A DNA stretch of 64,000 nt from Bugula neritina (GCA_964035545.1 OZ037767.1:20810628-20874627), one strand, 5' to 3'; shown: positions 25,450 to 38,440, counted from the stretch's first letter. Translations and numbers: made by a program. Notes: generated from the letters alone by a model not told the origin.

Positions 25450-25521
25450 TGGATTTAATAATCAACCAGAGTAACTCCAACTGATGGACTAATTAAATCA
25501 TCAAGACGCGAAACAGCAGTA

Positions 25522-28500
25522 CTAACATGCACTACTTGAGGCTATGTTATTGGTGTAGCTTCCGAAATCAGCTGTGGTAAAAACAAGGTTGTTATTGTGT
25601 GACAAGCTAATGCTTTCCTGGTAGTGGTGGTCTCCAGAAGTACTAGCAACTGGGTTTGGTTCCTCATGAAGCTTATTAAACGCTGAAACAGAAGTTTATA
25701 AACACATTGGTACACGGAAACATTATAAAATGCATGGAACATCATAAGGCATTTGGAAGACTATAGGTTTTGTTTTTCGAAATGATTTCATTGGCAGTTA
25801 TAAACTTGTACTTCTTTAAACTAATATTTCAAAGCCATAAGTATTTTCAATTTTTAGAAATTGTTATAAAAATGCTGTATGAAATATGCAGTATGAAATT
25901 ACAGTATAAAATATACTATCTGTAATATACATAAAACACTATGCTATATTACTGTACAAGATGATACAGTATAATATGCTGCATCACTTTACAAAATATA
26001 CTGCATTACTTTGTAAAATATACTGTATTACTTTGTAAAATATACTGTATTACTTCACACAATATGTATACTGTTTCAGCTACTATACTTTATAAAATAT
26101 ATTGCAGCTTACTACTTATAAAATATGCAGCATAACCAAATAGAATATACTACACTACTATATTAAATATTCAGTATTGAATCTATAGCTGAAACATCAC
26201 ACCAATACTTTAGAAATGTTGCTGTATTAATTCTAATATATGATATTATAACCAAAAGCATGATATTTGAGCTTAATGTATATTTATAGGTATATATGCA
26301 CCACAATTTTTTGTGGATTTAATTTTGATGAAAAAGAAATCAAAGCTATATAGAAATGAATGCACGGAAACTCTTACATGAAACAAGCTCATGCTTTCAT
26401 CACAACAGCCCTCGTGAACTCAAAGTTGGGAAATATAATAATATAATTAAAATAAATATTAGTAACGATCATGCTCCTGCTGTTTATTCTAGGGAGGTAT
26501 GTTGAGGGGATTCCAATAACATGCTTTTGATAGAAACCAGCAGAGAGAACATTATAATGATCAAAATGTAATAGTTGTTTCACCTACTGACTTGTATGCT
26601 AAAGTGTAAAAGTTGAGTTAGTATGTATTATAGTCTGGGGTGGAATAAGTTAATGTGACCAATAGCTGAAAACTAGCAGCATACTGTAAACTATAGATTA
26701 AATACTGTATGAGCGGAGAAATTGACAATTTGGCTATTTCAACAATCCTCCACCTTTCGAACAGTGCAAACTCATAACAATACTCTTTAAAGGGGACAAC
26801 TCCAAATCATATGCCAGCTTGAGTATATGTAGAAAGGATATGGTGAGAAAAATCTTAAACCCACAAGCGATGAAAAAAGCAAGCTTCAGCCACATTGTTT
26901 TATATCTCACAATATAACACAGACAGGAAATGGAATCAGCATTCTACAAAAGACTGCTACTATCTAGTAACACAGAGGGTGCAAGAAATAAGTGACAATA
27001 ACTCTCTACTCACTCTACTCATTCACATAGATATAGCATTACCCATTAAACATATTCCTGACGAGGCACTGAAAATTTAGATGTTTAGTTATTCTATCAG
27101 TACGTTATTGCTTGCACTTATTACCTCCTATCATAAAGAGACCACGCAAGCATGCAATTATTGTCATAAACTCACTGAGAGTTATCCTCTTTTTCACAGA
27201 CTTATAATAAAGAGGATAATATTATATTTACAATTTATATCATTAAAGCAAAATATTTGTATTGACTCATTTAATAACATAATTAGCCAAAAATATTAGC
27301 TTACATGCAATTATGTAAAATATTATAAAATAAAATTTAAAGATAAATCTTTATTTGATAATGTTATAGTCAACTATGCTATATAGGGTTCCTTTTTCCA
27401 CAACCTATTATTATGATATTATTTATTCAATGGAGCAACTTTTATTTAAACAAGCAAAGATATTCCTCCAAAAACGATTCAAACAGTTTTTAGAAAATGT
27501 CTCGATGATCTCTCTTTGCAAAGTTATTATATACTTGTATATTTATATAACAGTTGGGTTTAGGTTGACCCTGCATGCAGTTGTAGGTGCATGACTGCAG
27601 CATGAGCTATATGTGTATGAAGTCATAAAATAACCATATAAGGTCATTTTCAAATAGCCAATTACCATTTCAAATAGCCAATTACCATTTCAAATAGCCA
27701 ATTACCATTTTAAATAGCCAATTTGATTGGCTGAACATATTGATACGGTAAAGGACAGTGATTTCTAATTTCTATTACAAGAAGTGATATAAACTTACAG
27801 TGCAGAGATGGATTATAACATTGATAGATATCAGATGAGGCTGTGTCACTGTTGTTTAGTCGACTCGCTCTGGCTCTAGAAATTATTTCAATATTAAATT
27901 TATTAATTGCTCACAATATTGATACTTATTATAAGCTTCATAAGGACTTTATAGAATTAAAACTTATTTGTAATTTATTAACCTTATTCATAATGATTGT
28001 GCTGTAGCAGGGACATTGGGAAAAGGGCCACTACTCAATATTTCAAAGACCTAATATTCCGAAGGTTCATTAGGCTAAATGAAGTATGCATGCTTGATAA
28101 AGTGCAACTATTATTATTTTCTTGTGTAGGCCTACATGTATTGTACCTAATATGTTTCAGGTATAAACCCCAAACTACTATAAATATGGCTTGCCATGTG
28201 TGTTTGTGCGTGTATACTATAGGCAAATATTTTTGGGCCAATCGACCTTCGGACCAAAGGGTCTTCAGAATCTTGACCTATATTCGAGAAAATCCTGTCT
28301 TCTAGATTAGAAACATAACAAATGTAGTAATTACGCTTTCGTAAACATTTTGACCCACATCCTAAAACAAAATTTATTAAAAATTAAGGAACTTGGTTTA
28401 GTAATTTTCTCCCGTACTGTTCCTAAAAATTCTATAAGCTGACTTTTACTTAAACATAACAATTGGTTTCAAGAAGAACTGTAGGCCACATTCTGTAGCC

Positions 28501-31500
28501 TGCTGTAAAAGAAAACCCGAATATAATTTTGCTCAATCAGAATATTATTATGAATGGTTCGCAAATCAAATACCTGCTAGCAAAGAGAAGAAGAGCAAAC
28601 TTACCTTCTTAGAGATGGTTTCTTTTGCAGGACATACCATAGAATAACCACCAATATGGCCAGTATCAGAACACCACACACTGCAGCAAGGACTGTCAAT
28701 AGAATTGGCAAAAATTGCGTAAAAATCACAAATACTAGAAATAAAATTATATATATAAGAGTTGTAAGTAGCTTTTCAAATATATTTAGTTCTAATGAAA
28801 CTTTGTAATTGGAAAAGTTGCTCAACTATGAAATAAAGTTATTTTGTTCTAAACTCATCAAACCTTAAACCTAGCAATAATCAACTTCTTTGCATCTATC
28901 AATACAAGCATATGTTGTGTACAACTGTACATACAGTAATCATATAGTCACAATAACTAATAAAGCTGTAGGCTATTTAGGGACAAAAAGGTATTACAAG
29001 TAACAGCGGATATATCCGTTACATCCATAAAATCTGTCAGTGTAATTAATTACTGCATGCATTTAATAATTGTTATAATAGCTCTTGCACCTTCCCTTCT
29101 ACTTACATCTACACTTACACTTATACTTACAGTCACTATTATATATACACTTACACTTATACTTACAGTCACTATTAGACATACACTTACACTTATACTT
29201 ACAGTCACTATTAGACATACACTTACACTTAGAATTACAGTCACCATGCATTTCATTACTCATATAGCACTTACACTCATCCACACTTACGCTTATACTT
29301 ACTAATGAAAGAGCTTTGCCACACATTCGGGGGCTGGTGAAGAGTAGTTGTATCAAAGTAATTGTCCTTCTTTCGATTCGGTGTTGTGGTTTCTCTGCTC
29401 GGCCATGTAGTTTCCCTTCTAGGTTTCTCCTCTGTGGGTCCTGACGTTGTGTCAAGCAAGGAGGTGTCAAAGGATGAAAATGGAGTTGATGACACTGTCC
29501 AGGAAAAAGCACTCATCATCGGTTCGTACTCGTAGACTTCCTCTGAACATGTTATTTCCAATGTCTTTGACGCTAAGGATATTAGACCAAAGAAGGTCTA
29601 TATTTTACACATACAGCTCTAACATGAAATGTAGCTTACATTAAAAGCTTGATCAAATTAGTGCACTACACATTCAATTCTACTCATGCTCTGTGGTGTG
29701 TAGTTGACATGAAATGACTGTTTACAAAAGATGTCCGGCAATTGCTAACACTAATGATGTAGCTTTTAGACAAAATTAATTTTCATGCAAATATTGATTT
29801 GATAGAACAGTTTATTTAGAAAGGAAATTGAAGGTTAGGCTGGTTTGCCAAAACTACTTGTAAAAATATATGTTCGGGGGGGGGGGGGGAAGAAATGTTG
29901 GTTTTGCAGGGGCGCTATTATATTAATTTCTTATAAAATGACGAAATTGATTCTAAACTTTTATTTCGGGTTATGGACTACTAACAGCCAACCACTACCA
30001 GCTAACCACTACCAGGAAACCACTACCAGCCAATTACTACCAGCCAACCATTACCAGCTACCATTACCAGCCACTACCAACCAGCCACTACCAGCCAGCC
30101 ACTACCAGCCAGCTACTACCAGCCAACAATACCAGTCAACCACTACCAGCCAGCTACTACCAGCCAACTACTACCAGCCAGCTACTACCAGCTAACCACT
30201 ACCAGCCAACCACTACCAGCCAGCCACTACCAGCCAACTACTACCAGCCAGCTACTACCAGCCAACCACTACCAGCCAACCACTACCAGCCAGCCACTAC
30301 CAGCCAACTACTACCAGCCAGCTACTACCAGCCAGCCACTACCAGCCAACCACTACCAGCCAGCCACTACCAGCCAACTACTACCAGCCAACAGAGCTGT
30401 GTTACCTGATAACTCAATCCAAGCTCCTCGATGTGGCACATCAGCAAACTCGCTAGCATCAAAGATGAAGACTATTGAAAGATTGTTAGTTATTTGATAC
30501 CTTTCTACAGTGTGAATGCTCTTGCCACATCTCTCAGCTGCATCCTCTTGACCTGCTCAAATACAATTATTGGTCTCTTTTTACCAAAGGCTTTGTGGTA
30601 CAAATTTGCCAAAAAGGCTACCAAATTCTGACCTTTTTTTTAAATGATTGGATTGTTGATTTAGGCTTGTGTTCCTACCCAGAGTTAAATAGTGAGTGCC
30701 AAGTCTAATGCTAAAGTCAAAAGAATAAAATACAGATATTTATAATGTTTGTAAGATTTACTAAGAGTTCTCAATTTCTTTGACTTAGAATTCATAGTTT
30801 TACCATCTGCAGATATTGACCAATGGTCATATGGGCAGTAGTTGTCGATGGGGTGGTCTTCTATATCTGCGTATAGCATCGTCACTGTAACAGACTCAGC
30901 TGTGTTGGAATAAATAACACAGGAGCATTTTCGGTCATACGGATTTTGGCCTTCTGCAAGGAACCCTTCTGTTTCCAGGTACATCAGGCTAGAGTGTTGG
31001 AGTTGCTCTCTCCAATTAGAGCATAGATTCTTCACTGTCTCTACTAAATATATATATCGGTCTAGACTTTAGATATTGTCACAAACTAAATGGAATATTT
31101 CCAGCTTATTTTAGGTTTGTATATATTGATTATATGTACACTATGTTGTACTGAAAATATTCAAACAAATATGTTTGCATGGTTAATAAAAAACCATCCG
31201 GTATTTTTAATTTTTTTAGTAATGATAAAAAGAGAAACTATGTAAAGTTGTAATTAATAATATTTTGTATGCAATGAGTTTATGAAAATTAATTTAATAA
31301 TTAATTTTTGTCAGATAAAGATTTAACTTATCAATTCTGTTTGTACCTACTATAAAAACCTGTTTGCGATGAACAAATTTCAATTATGCATTACATATAC
31401 ATAGAGTTTAAAGGTGACATTGTGGTATTTTGGAGTAACCTTCTCATCAATAGTAATTGTAATTGGAATACGTACTCTTAATGCACTCAAAGATGACACT

Positions 31501-34500
31501 AAAGTGATTTGGATCAGCAAAGAATCCGGCACCATTGAGACTGAAACCACAGGTTCCGGGCTGACCATCACACTGTTGTGCCACGAACTCGGTAACTTGG
31601 TCTAGACGGAGTGGATCTAGTGTGACATAGACATCAACGCAGGGCTGAATGTATAACACAGTGCACGGAACTTACGTGAGCTAAGGCTTTGCTTACTTTA
31701 AGCACTCAAATATATTTACTAGTTGCCTGTTGAGACAACTCCTAATAAAATAAAAGTCAAAGGTAGATGATTACAGCATAGATATAATATCAGTAATCAT
31801 GGTGATGCTGATCGTGTGAAAATGTAGGTTATTGTAAAGAAGATAATGAATACATGATGACATCAACGAACTAAAGAGTGAGTAGTAATATTAATTGTTG
31901 ACAATAGATTATGTATACCTGCGCAACCTGGTCAATATCAAAGATCATGTTTAGTTAGAAAGGAAAATTTTTGGTTGCTTAACAATTACTGCATACTTTA
32001 CACTCACTGCATTGCTAAAGTTAACTCTTTGATATTTGAGATTATCTCAAATGGTACCTTTCAGATAGTGCAACAGACAAATAGCACATGATCAAATGTA
32101 AATTATAGAAATGACACCATCAATAAGAGCCACCCATTTTCTCAATAGATTTAGCTGATTCATGCTACCCCGGTATAAGATAATATAATATAACATAATA
32201 TTATCTGAGGTTTATTTTCCCATAATTCTTTGCAACTATACCCTAACTTAAATAAGACACTGTTGTATTAAACACAAGTACAGCACATTACTATATTATT
32301 ATCCATTTTGACTGTCTTAGCATTACTCTATTTTTATTGGACTTATGTTTCTCCAGTACAATGTTTAGGGGAGATAACTCACCCAGTTTTAGAAACTATA
32401 ACAGAGCTGTGTTGGTTGTGTTGGCATTGTGAATAAAAAGTATAAACTGTATAAAGTCAACAATAAAAGCATCTCATATAGAACTGTATATTTCAATCTC
32501 TCCATAACAACATTGCTAGATCCTGCATCAAATTCTTGGTGTCATTAGATTTTGTAAATTATTTCTAAGTTTATAAGTAAGCTACTCAAGTATGTTGACT
32601 ACTTTACTTAAGTGCACTAAGTTTTGTACTTGAAGTATTTAAGTGGTTATAAGTGCTAATCGACTGCAGCAAAATCAGGATACAAGTAGCCTAGGCAACT
32701 ACTGCAGGTACTCTTACGTAGTGAAACAAGTAGCCAGTGCCTTTACCTGCTGTTTCTTATTCTTATGTTCTTGCTTCGATTTCATGAGATCAAGGGAAAG
32801 ATAACTTCTAGCTAAATCTTAATTCTCAATGACTAGTTAGCAAGGCCTGTTTTTGCTGCAGCATCAGCAGCAGACAAAGATGCATTTCCTGACATCACAA
32901 TAGTTGATCAATTTAAAATACAACGCTCAAAATTCGTATGCTGAAATCCAGCTAGTATATATCATAGATATTTAATGTGTAATATGAAGATGCATGGCTG
33001 AATATTGCTGTATACTCACATTCCTATCTACAGACTTCATTATAGTTATTGCTTTTTCATATTATATTATCTTATATATCATTTCAGATGCCTGAACATG
33101 AGATTTTAGGTCAACATGTTTGAAATTGGTTGAAAACGCCTAAACTCATTTGTACAATGAGAAATTTATAAAAACTAAATTGAACTCTACAAAACAACCC
33201 TCAAATGTTATCTTTAACGAATCACCAAAATATTATTATCTTGATGACCGCTAATCTAGCAACAGTGCAATGTTGAGATTAAGATACAAGGTGAAAACTG
33301 AAACTAAAGCAGTTGAAACTAAGCATGATCTCTATCAAATTTCTTACAGACTAACTCTGCATTTCTCTTGCATTTCGATCATGCATAATTTAGCAATTGA
33401 TCAGCAAGACGTAGACACAACTCTTGCAAACAATATACCGCACCAAATTGTTTAACTTTAAAAGTAAAACATGTCCATGACTTTCCCAGCACAGCATAGT
33501 AACTGTTTTTCTTACCTCCACTATAGGAGCAGGTCGTCTGGTTCATCTCTGCTTGTTTCCTGATTATGGCTCTTTGTATATGAATAGCCTCAGCTCCCGA
33601 CGAGCAAACCAACTGAATCTGACTTTTGTCAAGATCTTCTCCGCAAATATTGCTACGCCCCTCCGTCCACGGAACTGAAACAGTTCAATTCTAAAGCTCT
33701 ATAATTCTAAATGTGAAACCAACAAGGTATGTATACTGACTCTAAAATATACTGACTCTATACACTGACTCTATATGCCGGCTCTGTAGGCTGACCTTTA
33801 CTGTTATGTTGGTATACTTGCATTCAGTCACTGCTTATGAACCCTCCACTATTTATCAAGTCTACACAACATTGAATTCAACAAGAAGCTGCTAATTTCT
33901 ATTTAATGGAATCAAAGTCAAAGGAAATTGTATTTGCAAAAAACCAAGGAACTACAAAGCTGTAAAACAAATTTAAACTTTTTATACTGAATAGCTGTAG
34001 TTTTTAGTAGGAAATTACTGTAGAGGTAATTTAGTGGCGCTTGTTAAATTAGAGGCTATTGAGCATGCCCATTGAGCTTTTGTGCTCATAACTAATGCAG
34101 GATCCAGAGTTTGATTCAGTCCCCACTATTCTAACACAAGAAGACAACAAAATAGTAGATCTTATTGATTTAAAAGGCTTATGGGTGGTAGTGGCTATCC
34201 TATATAACCCCCTTATTGCAACCAACTTTACAACATCAAGCCGAACTAAAATAATGATTTGCAACTAGAACATATTAAAATAATATTATATATAATCCGT
34301 ATAGATTTTTACTCTATTGCAAAAAATAGATGCACTATATTAATTTTGCATAAAATTATTTATAAAATAATATATTCCACAGCTTATTATTAAATCTTAT
34401 AATCTCTAGATATTCCCAATCCATTTCACCAAGCTGTCTGTCTACTGTTTTTACCTGCAGAACGCAAGCCACAAAATTCTACTGAATAGAATTAGATTTG

Positions 34501-37500
34501 TGTTCTCCAACTTTTAACAATGTGCGTATTCAATGATTTTAAGTAAAAATGGAACAGTGAAAATGGCACAGGTACTAATGGCACAGGTAATGATGGCACA
34601 AATAGAAATGTAGCCAAAAATTGCACACTGATGTTAAATTTTCCAAACCCAAACCCCCACTTGAAATCCAAACCCCCAACCTTTAAACTCCAAACCCCAA
34701 ACCCCTGCAAACACTAATATTGAAAACGTGCCGTTTTCACCTACTTTGCCATTTGTGCCATTTTTACCGTGCCATTTAATATTTTTGCATATTGACTTGC
34801 AGGTTGGAATGCAAGTTGGCTGCGCCAATTTTGAAAACTGCGAATGATTGTTGGAGATTGGAATTTTTTATACCCTTCGAATCTTTAACAAAATGTTAAA
34901 ATGAAATGACTTGAGTCCCTGCTGTTTTACAATAAGCCTAAAATGTAGTTTGGATAAGTAAGATGTACTTGGTAATGTACTTGTTTTGTACTTAATATGT
35001 ACTTAATATGCACCTTATATGTACATGGTAAAAGCTCTAGGACAATGGTTCCCAACCTGGGGAGAATTCCTCTAGGGGGAATTCCCCCTAGAGGGAATTT
35101 GGACATTTTGGAGGGGGGAATTTGGAGTTTGAAAAATTCACGAAATTTGCTGAAGGCTTTTTGAGCTCTTGCAAGTTACATGTATATATGTATATCTATA
35201 AATCTTCATCTATTTAACCATGCAAACCATATTCTGCAATCTCAGTTTACTTCTACATGAATGCGCTTATCAAGTACTCTACCCTAAATGCTCTCTGTGC
35301 TATTTCGAATGAAGGTGAAACAATTTGTAAAAACCAACGAGCCAACTTTTAGCAGCCATGCAAGTCAATCTCTATAAACTGTATACTACATACCTAGTGA
35401 ATATACGTATTTGCTACACTAAGTAATCTGAACCTAAAAATGCAGGAGTGCAATCATCATATCATTGCTTTTCATAGCAGCTAGCAACAATGTTTTTAAA
35501 GTTACACTGAAGAAGTGGCATCTCAATTAAAAACATGGTGTCTTTCCCCACACTCAATGAACTTTTATAGGAGAAGAACCTGTTCCGATTTTAGGTAAAA
35601 ATTGTACACCGGTGTTAAATTTTCCCAAACCCAAACCTCCAAACCCCTATCCTGAATGCCTAATCCCCCAACTCAAATATTCAATCCTAATATTGAAAAG
35701 ATGTTATTTTTACCTAATTTCCCAATTGTGCCATTATTACCTGTGCCATTATTACCTGTGCCATTTTTACTGGACACTACCTGTTCCAGATCATTTTTCA
35801 AAAAATCTTCTAGGCATCTCTGTGAAATCTTAATGGAGTTTTAACAGTATTTCTCTGAGCTACCTCCCAAAAAGAGAGAGCTAGATTCTAAACTTGACAT
35901 GTGATCCATTGCAAAACTTTGTTGAAAAGTTTTCAGAGGAATTACAGGAGGATTTCATTGAGTTGATTCACAATTCAGCAATGAAGGGTGATTTGAAATC
36001 TTCTCCAATTGATGTATTGTGGGTGGTGTCCAGCAGAAATGGCACAGGTAATAATGGCACAAATGAGAAAGTAGGTAAAAATGGCACATGTTTTCAACAT
36101 TGGGGTGGGGGTTTGGAGTTTGAAAGTAGGGTTTGAGGTAAGGATTTTAGGTTTGTACTTGGGGTTCTGAAGTTTTGGGGTGGGGGTTTAAGTTAGGGGG
36201 TGAGGGTTTGGAGTTCAAGGGTTGGGAGCTTGGGGTGGAGGGTTTGGGGTTTGAGTTTGGAAAAATTTAACATCAGTGAGCCATTTTTACCTACTTTTAC
36301 ATTTGTGCCATTATCACCTGTGCCATTTTTACATGCGCTATTTTTACCTAAGATCATTCTAAGTTTCAACAAGCAAACTCTTTCCACACATAGCTGACAA
36401 AGCAGAGTTTTGGTGTCATTCAGCACCACCTATCCCTGTGAGGTAGGATTCTCATCAAATCAAAAAGAAGAGAAACGGCCTTAACCTGCAGAATGGCTTG
36501 AGACGGGCCTGGTCAAAAACAGATCCAGGCTTAAGCAAGTCATAAAATTAATAATTGAACTGCTTTGTGTTTAATAACATAAAAATAACTATAATATTAC
36601 TATTATGATAATTATATTATATGCAAATATAATAGAACAAAATATATTGCATATTGTATCATATATTTTCATTCAGTAAGCCATAAAATCTTTTCTCTCT
36701 TAGAAAGAGGGGAATTAATAGTCAACATTTATGAAAGGGGGGAATAGTATGAAAAAGGTTGGGAACCACTGCTTTAGAATGTACAAAAGTTATGTTTTGG
36801 TCAGCATCATCAATATAATTATGATGATTTTAAGATAGAAGAAATTTAAGGATGTGCAAACTGAAGTTTCATAAGTTTGTTTGCTGTCGAAGGTGATTGT
36901 TGTTGCAAGCAGAAAATGACAAACAGCAAGTCGCCAACAACAAATGACAATCAGCAAATGGCAAACAGCAAATGGCAAACAGCAAATGGCAAAACATGTT
37001 TGTTTTGAAACTGGATTTTTATTTAATTCTTAAAAATGAGATCAGTATTAGCTTCACAATCTATTTCACTGACTTGCTTATAGTTTGATAGACATATTTT
37101 CAGATTTCTTAAGAATTCCTATACATGTTATAATAATTAAACCAACAACCAAACAGCACTTTCAATGCATGAGTAACTGAATACTGATTGGTTAGCATGT
37201 TTTACATCTGCTGTTACAACGGATTCTCATTATAGCATTATATTACAATAATATGTAAGCAACGTAATATTATTTAGTCAGCTTTTGTACATAAGTAATA
37301 TATTGCCATAATATGCATAGATCAAACAAATAATATATCATAAATTGTAATGATTTTGATTTGGCTTTGCAAGTTAGTGTAAATAGTGGAATATGTGATT
37401 TATGGTTGAAAACCATTCAGACTTTGTGTTTTGATAGAAAGTCAACCGATAGATGTTTTATCATTGTTACTATGAAAGCTTTTGGAGAAAATGCCATGAA

Positions 37501-37859
37501 AATTTTTGGTTAATGAGCTAATATGTTTTTTGTGAACAAACTTCACTTTTACCCTCTTCACAATTCAAATATATAACTTGCCTTGCACTCACTAAATCTA
37601 TTAGTGGTGCCATTCGTCATAATCCTATGAAAAATTTACTCTATATGCTAAAATCCCTTACTTACATCTAGGATATTAAACGTAATAATTACATTAAAAT
37701 ATAAAAAATGTATATCTGCTTTATATACAGTATTGTAATATTATTTAATTTATTCAAAGACTTACTGTTATAGATGCTTGGCTTTCCATTAGCTCTGGAA
37801 GCTAACACACACATTAACATGAAGGAAAATATCATCCTAAGAGAGCACATGCTACCCAT
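25522..37859 (-). CDS. SUEL lectin-CUB single-pass membrane protein (463 aa)
   Basis: Predicted type I membrane protein binding extracellular sugars or proteins; no ortholog recognised. Nine minus-strand exons: 37766-37859, 33516-33674, 31476-31670, 30804-31043, 30406-30471, 29303-29572, 28605-28734, 27799-27875 and 25522-25682 (stop TAG). Phases all close (1392 bases). Signal peptide about 1-25 (MIFSFMLMCVLASRANG). SUEL/galactose-binding lectin domain about 38-149, with Cys pattern ICGEDL, IQLVC, TTCSYS, QQCDGQPGTC, and DPNHFSVIFEC at its end. CUB-like domain about 150-258 (NPYDRKCSCVIY, NYCPYDHWSI, ITCSEE). Ser/Thr-rich stalk to about 341. Transmembrane helix about 352-376, then a stop-transfer QKKPSLRR. 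Short tail with YQCYNPS. The acceptor of exon 3 (CACGTAAG) is weak, and exon 4 has a second in-frame acceptor nine bases on (31034). The last two exons are inferred from phase and coding character. Confidence 0.82.
25985..26060. repeat. ~21-bp AT-rich tandem repeat
   Basis: Three to four copies of ATACTGTATTACTTTGTAAA-like units, inside the last intron of the SUEL-CUB gene region. Imperfect copies extend to either side. Confidence 0.75.
27651..27730. repeat. 20-bp tandem repeat, four copies
   Basis: CAAATAGCCAATTACCATTT repeated, with CCAAT-like cores, just downstream (minus sense) of exon 8 of the SUEL-CUB gene. Confidence 0.93.
29100..29302. repeat. 36-bp minisatellite with donor-like units, at the SUEL-CUB exon 6 donor
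   Basis: Units containing ACTTACACTTATACTTACAG and TCACTATTAGACATAC. Read on the gene's strand, every unit holds several GTAAGT 5' splice-site sequences. The true exon 6 donor (29297-29302) is the first of the series. Confidence 0.9.
29976..30395. repeat. ~14-bp minisatellite next to the SUEL-CUB exon 5 donor
   Basis: Roughly 30 copies of AGCCAACTACTACC and shorter variants. It ends about ten bases from the exon 5 donor (30405). Intronic; its translation is meaningless repeat. Confidence 0.95.
34541..34780. mobile_element. Solo foldback repeat (NGT repeat) in SUEL-CUB intron 1
   Basis: About 240 bp. The arms AAAATGGCACAGG... and ...GCCATTTTTACC are inverted, with a C-rich core (CCAAACCCAAACCCCCAC). 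The same module is found inside both hAT copies (see 35594-35772 and 36035-36351). It is probably a short non-autonomous foldback/MITE. No target duplication could be fixed. Confidence 0.75.
35594..35772. mobile_element. Foldback module 1 nested in hAT copy 2
   Basis: It starts GGTAAAAATTGTACACCGG, has a C-rich core and ends in GTGCCATTATTACCTGTGCC. It is inserted at the same hAT position as the module in copy 1 (after AACCTGTTCC). Confidence 0.75.
36035..36351. mobile_element. Foldback module 2 nested in hAT copy 2, opposite orientation
   Basis: It starts AATGGCACAGGTAATAATGG, has a long G-rich core with many GGG/GGGG runs (about 36100-36265) and ends GTGCCATTTTTAC. It is the inverse orientation of module 1. 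Confidence 0.75.
36905..36992. repeat. Short AATGGCAAACAGCA tandem repeat
   Basis: About six 12-14-bp units in intron 1 of the SUEL-CUB gene. Isolated similar units (CAACTGGCAACCAGCAACT) occur near 44610-44650 and 42750. Confidence 0.8.
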
Positions 37860-38274
37860 CTCCGCAATCTATCCAACACATAACGCGTGTAATTAGCTTC
37901 ACTGAAGAAAACACAGCAGCATAGCAACTATGGCTTCTTTAATGACATGACTTTGCAGCCGGAGACAGTAATTAGGTCGATCAGGGACCAACCAGTCTTC
38001 ATGTGTTTGCATAGGCAGTGCTCTATACTGCTTGCAATAAAAACACAATCAATTCATTGTCGAGTTTAAGGACTCTATGCTTCTGCTATTTCTTCAAACT
38101 ATGCATTCAATTGTTTCTATTGTTTTCTTCTATAAAGTCCAGTGATTCCAAACATTCGAAGCTCATGATTGGTGAATCAATTGATCAATGGAATATGTTT
38201 TCGTTGTGCAGCAAATTAAACAATCACTCACTTGCGAATTTGAAACTTGCATGCAAATGCAGGTGACAGCATAT

Positions 38275-38440
38275 AACACCTTCTTCTAGGTGCTATGCTG
38301 ACACTTATATGCATAGGTGCTATACTGACCCCTATATGCAGATGCTATGCTGACATCTATATGCAGATGCTATGCTGACACCTACATAAAGGTGCTATGC
38401 TGACACCTGTATGCAGGTGTTATACTGACACTATACTGTC
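38275..38440. repeat. ~25-bp minisatellite upstream of the SUEL-CUB gene
   Basis: Six or so units with GGTGCTATGCTGACACCTAT and ATGCAG, about 0.45 kb upstream of the SUEL-CUB start codon. Confidence 0.9.

Larger units (their letters stand above)
35043..36771. mobile_element. hAT-type DNA transposon copy 2 (about 1.73 kb) in SUEL-CUB intron 1
   Basis: Same termini as copy 1 (CAATGGTTCCCAACCTGG at one end, AGGTTGGGAACCACTG at the other) and an imperfect 8-bp target duplication (CTCTAGGA / CTTTAGAA), so it is older. It keeps a transposase segment absent from copy 1, near 35894-36030, reading FVEKFSEELQEDFIELIHNS, and shares the C-terminal remnant near 36400-36530. Frames are broken by stops and by two inserted foldback modules. 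Confidence 0.9.

Noticed and set aside
29050-29512. Open frames on both strands across the ACTTAC repeat
   Set aside because: Repeat-derived (LILTV and SNSDCKYKCK patterns). Only the separate frame 29303-29572 minus is supported as an exon.
29845-30195. 116-codon plus-strand frame rich in QPLPA/TTS
   Set aside because: Translation of the AGCCAACTACTACC minisatellite; no start context or conserved part.
36200-36429. Gly/Trp/Leu-rich frames in the hAT insert
   Set aside because: Translation of the G-rich foldback core; not a gene.
38018-38266. 82-codon plus-strand frame just upstream of the SUEL-CUB start
   Set aside because: Cys/Ser-rich, but no signal, domain or splice context; probably chance in the promoter region.
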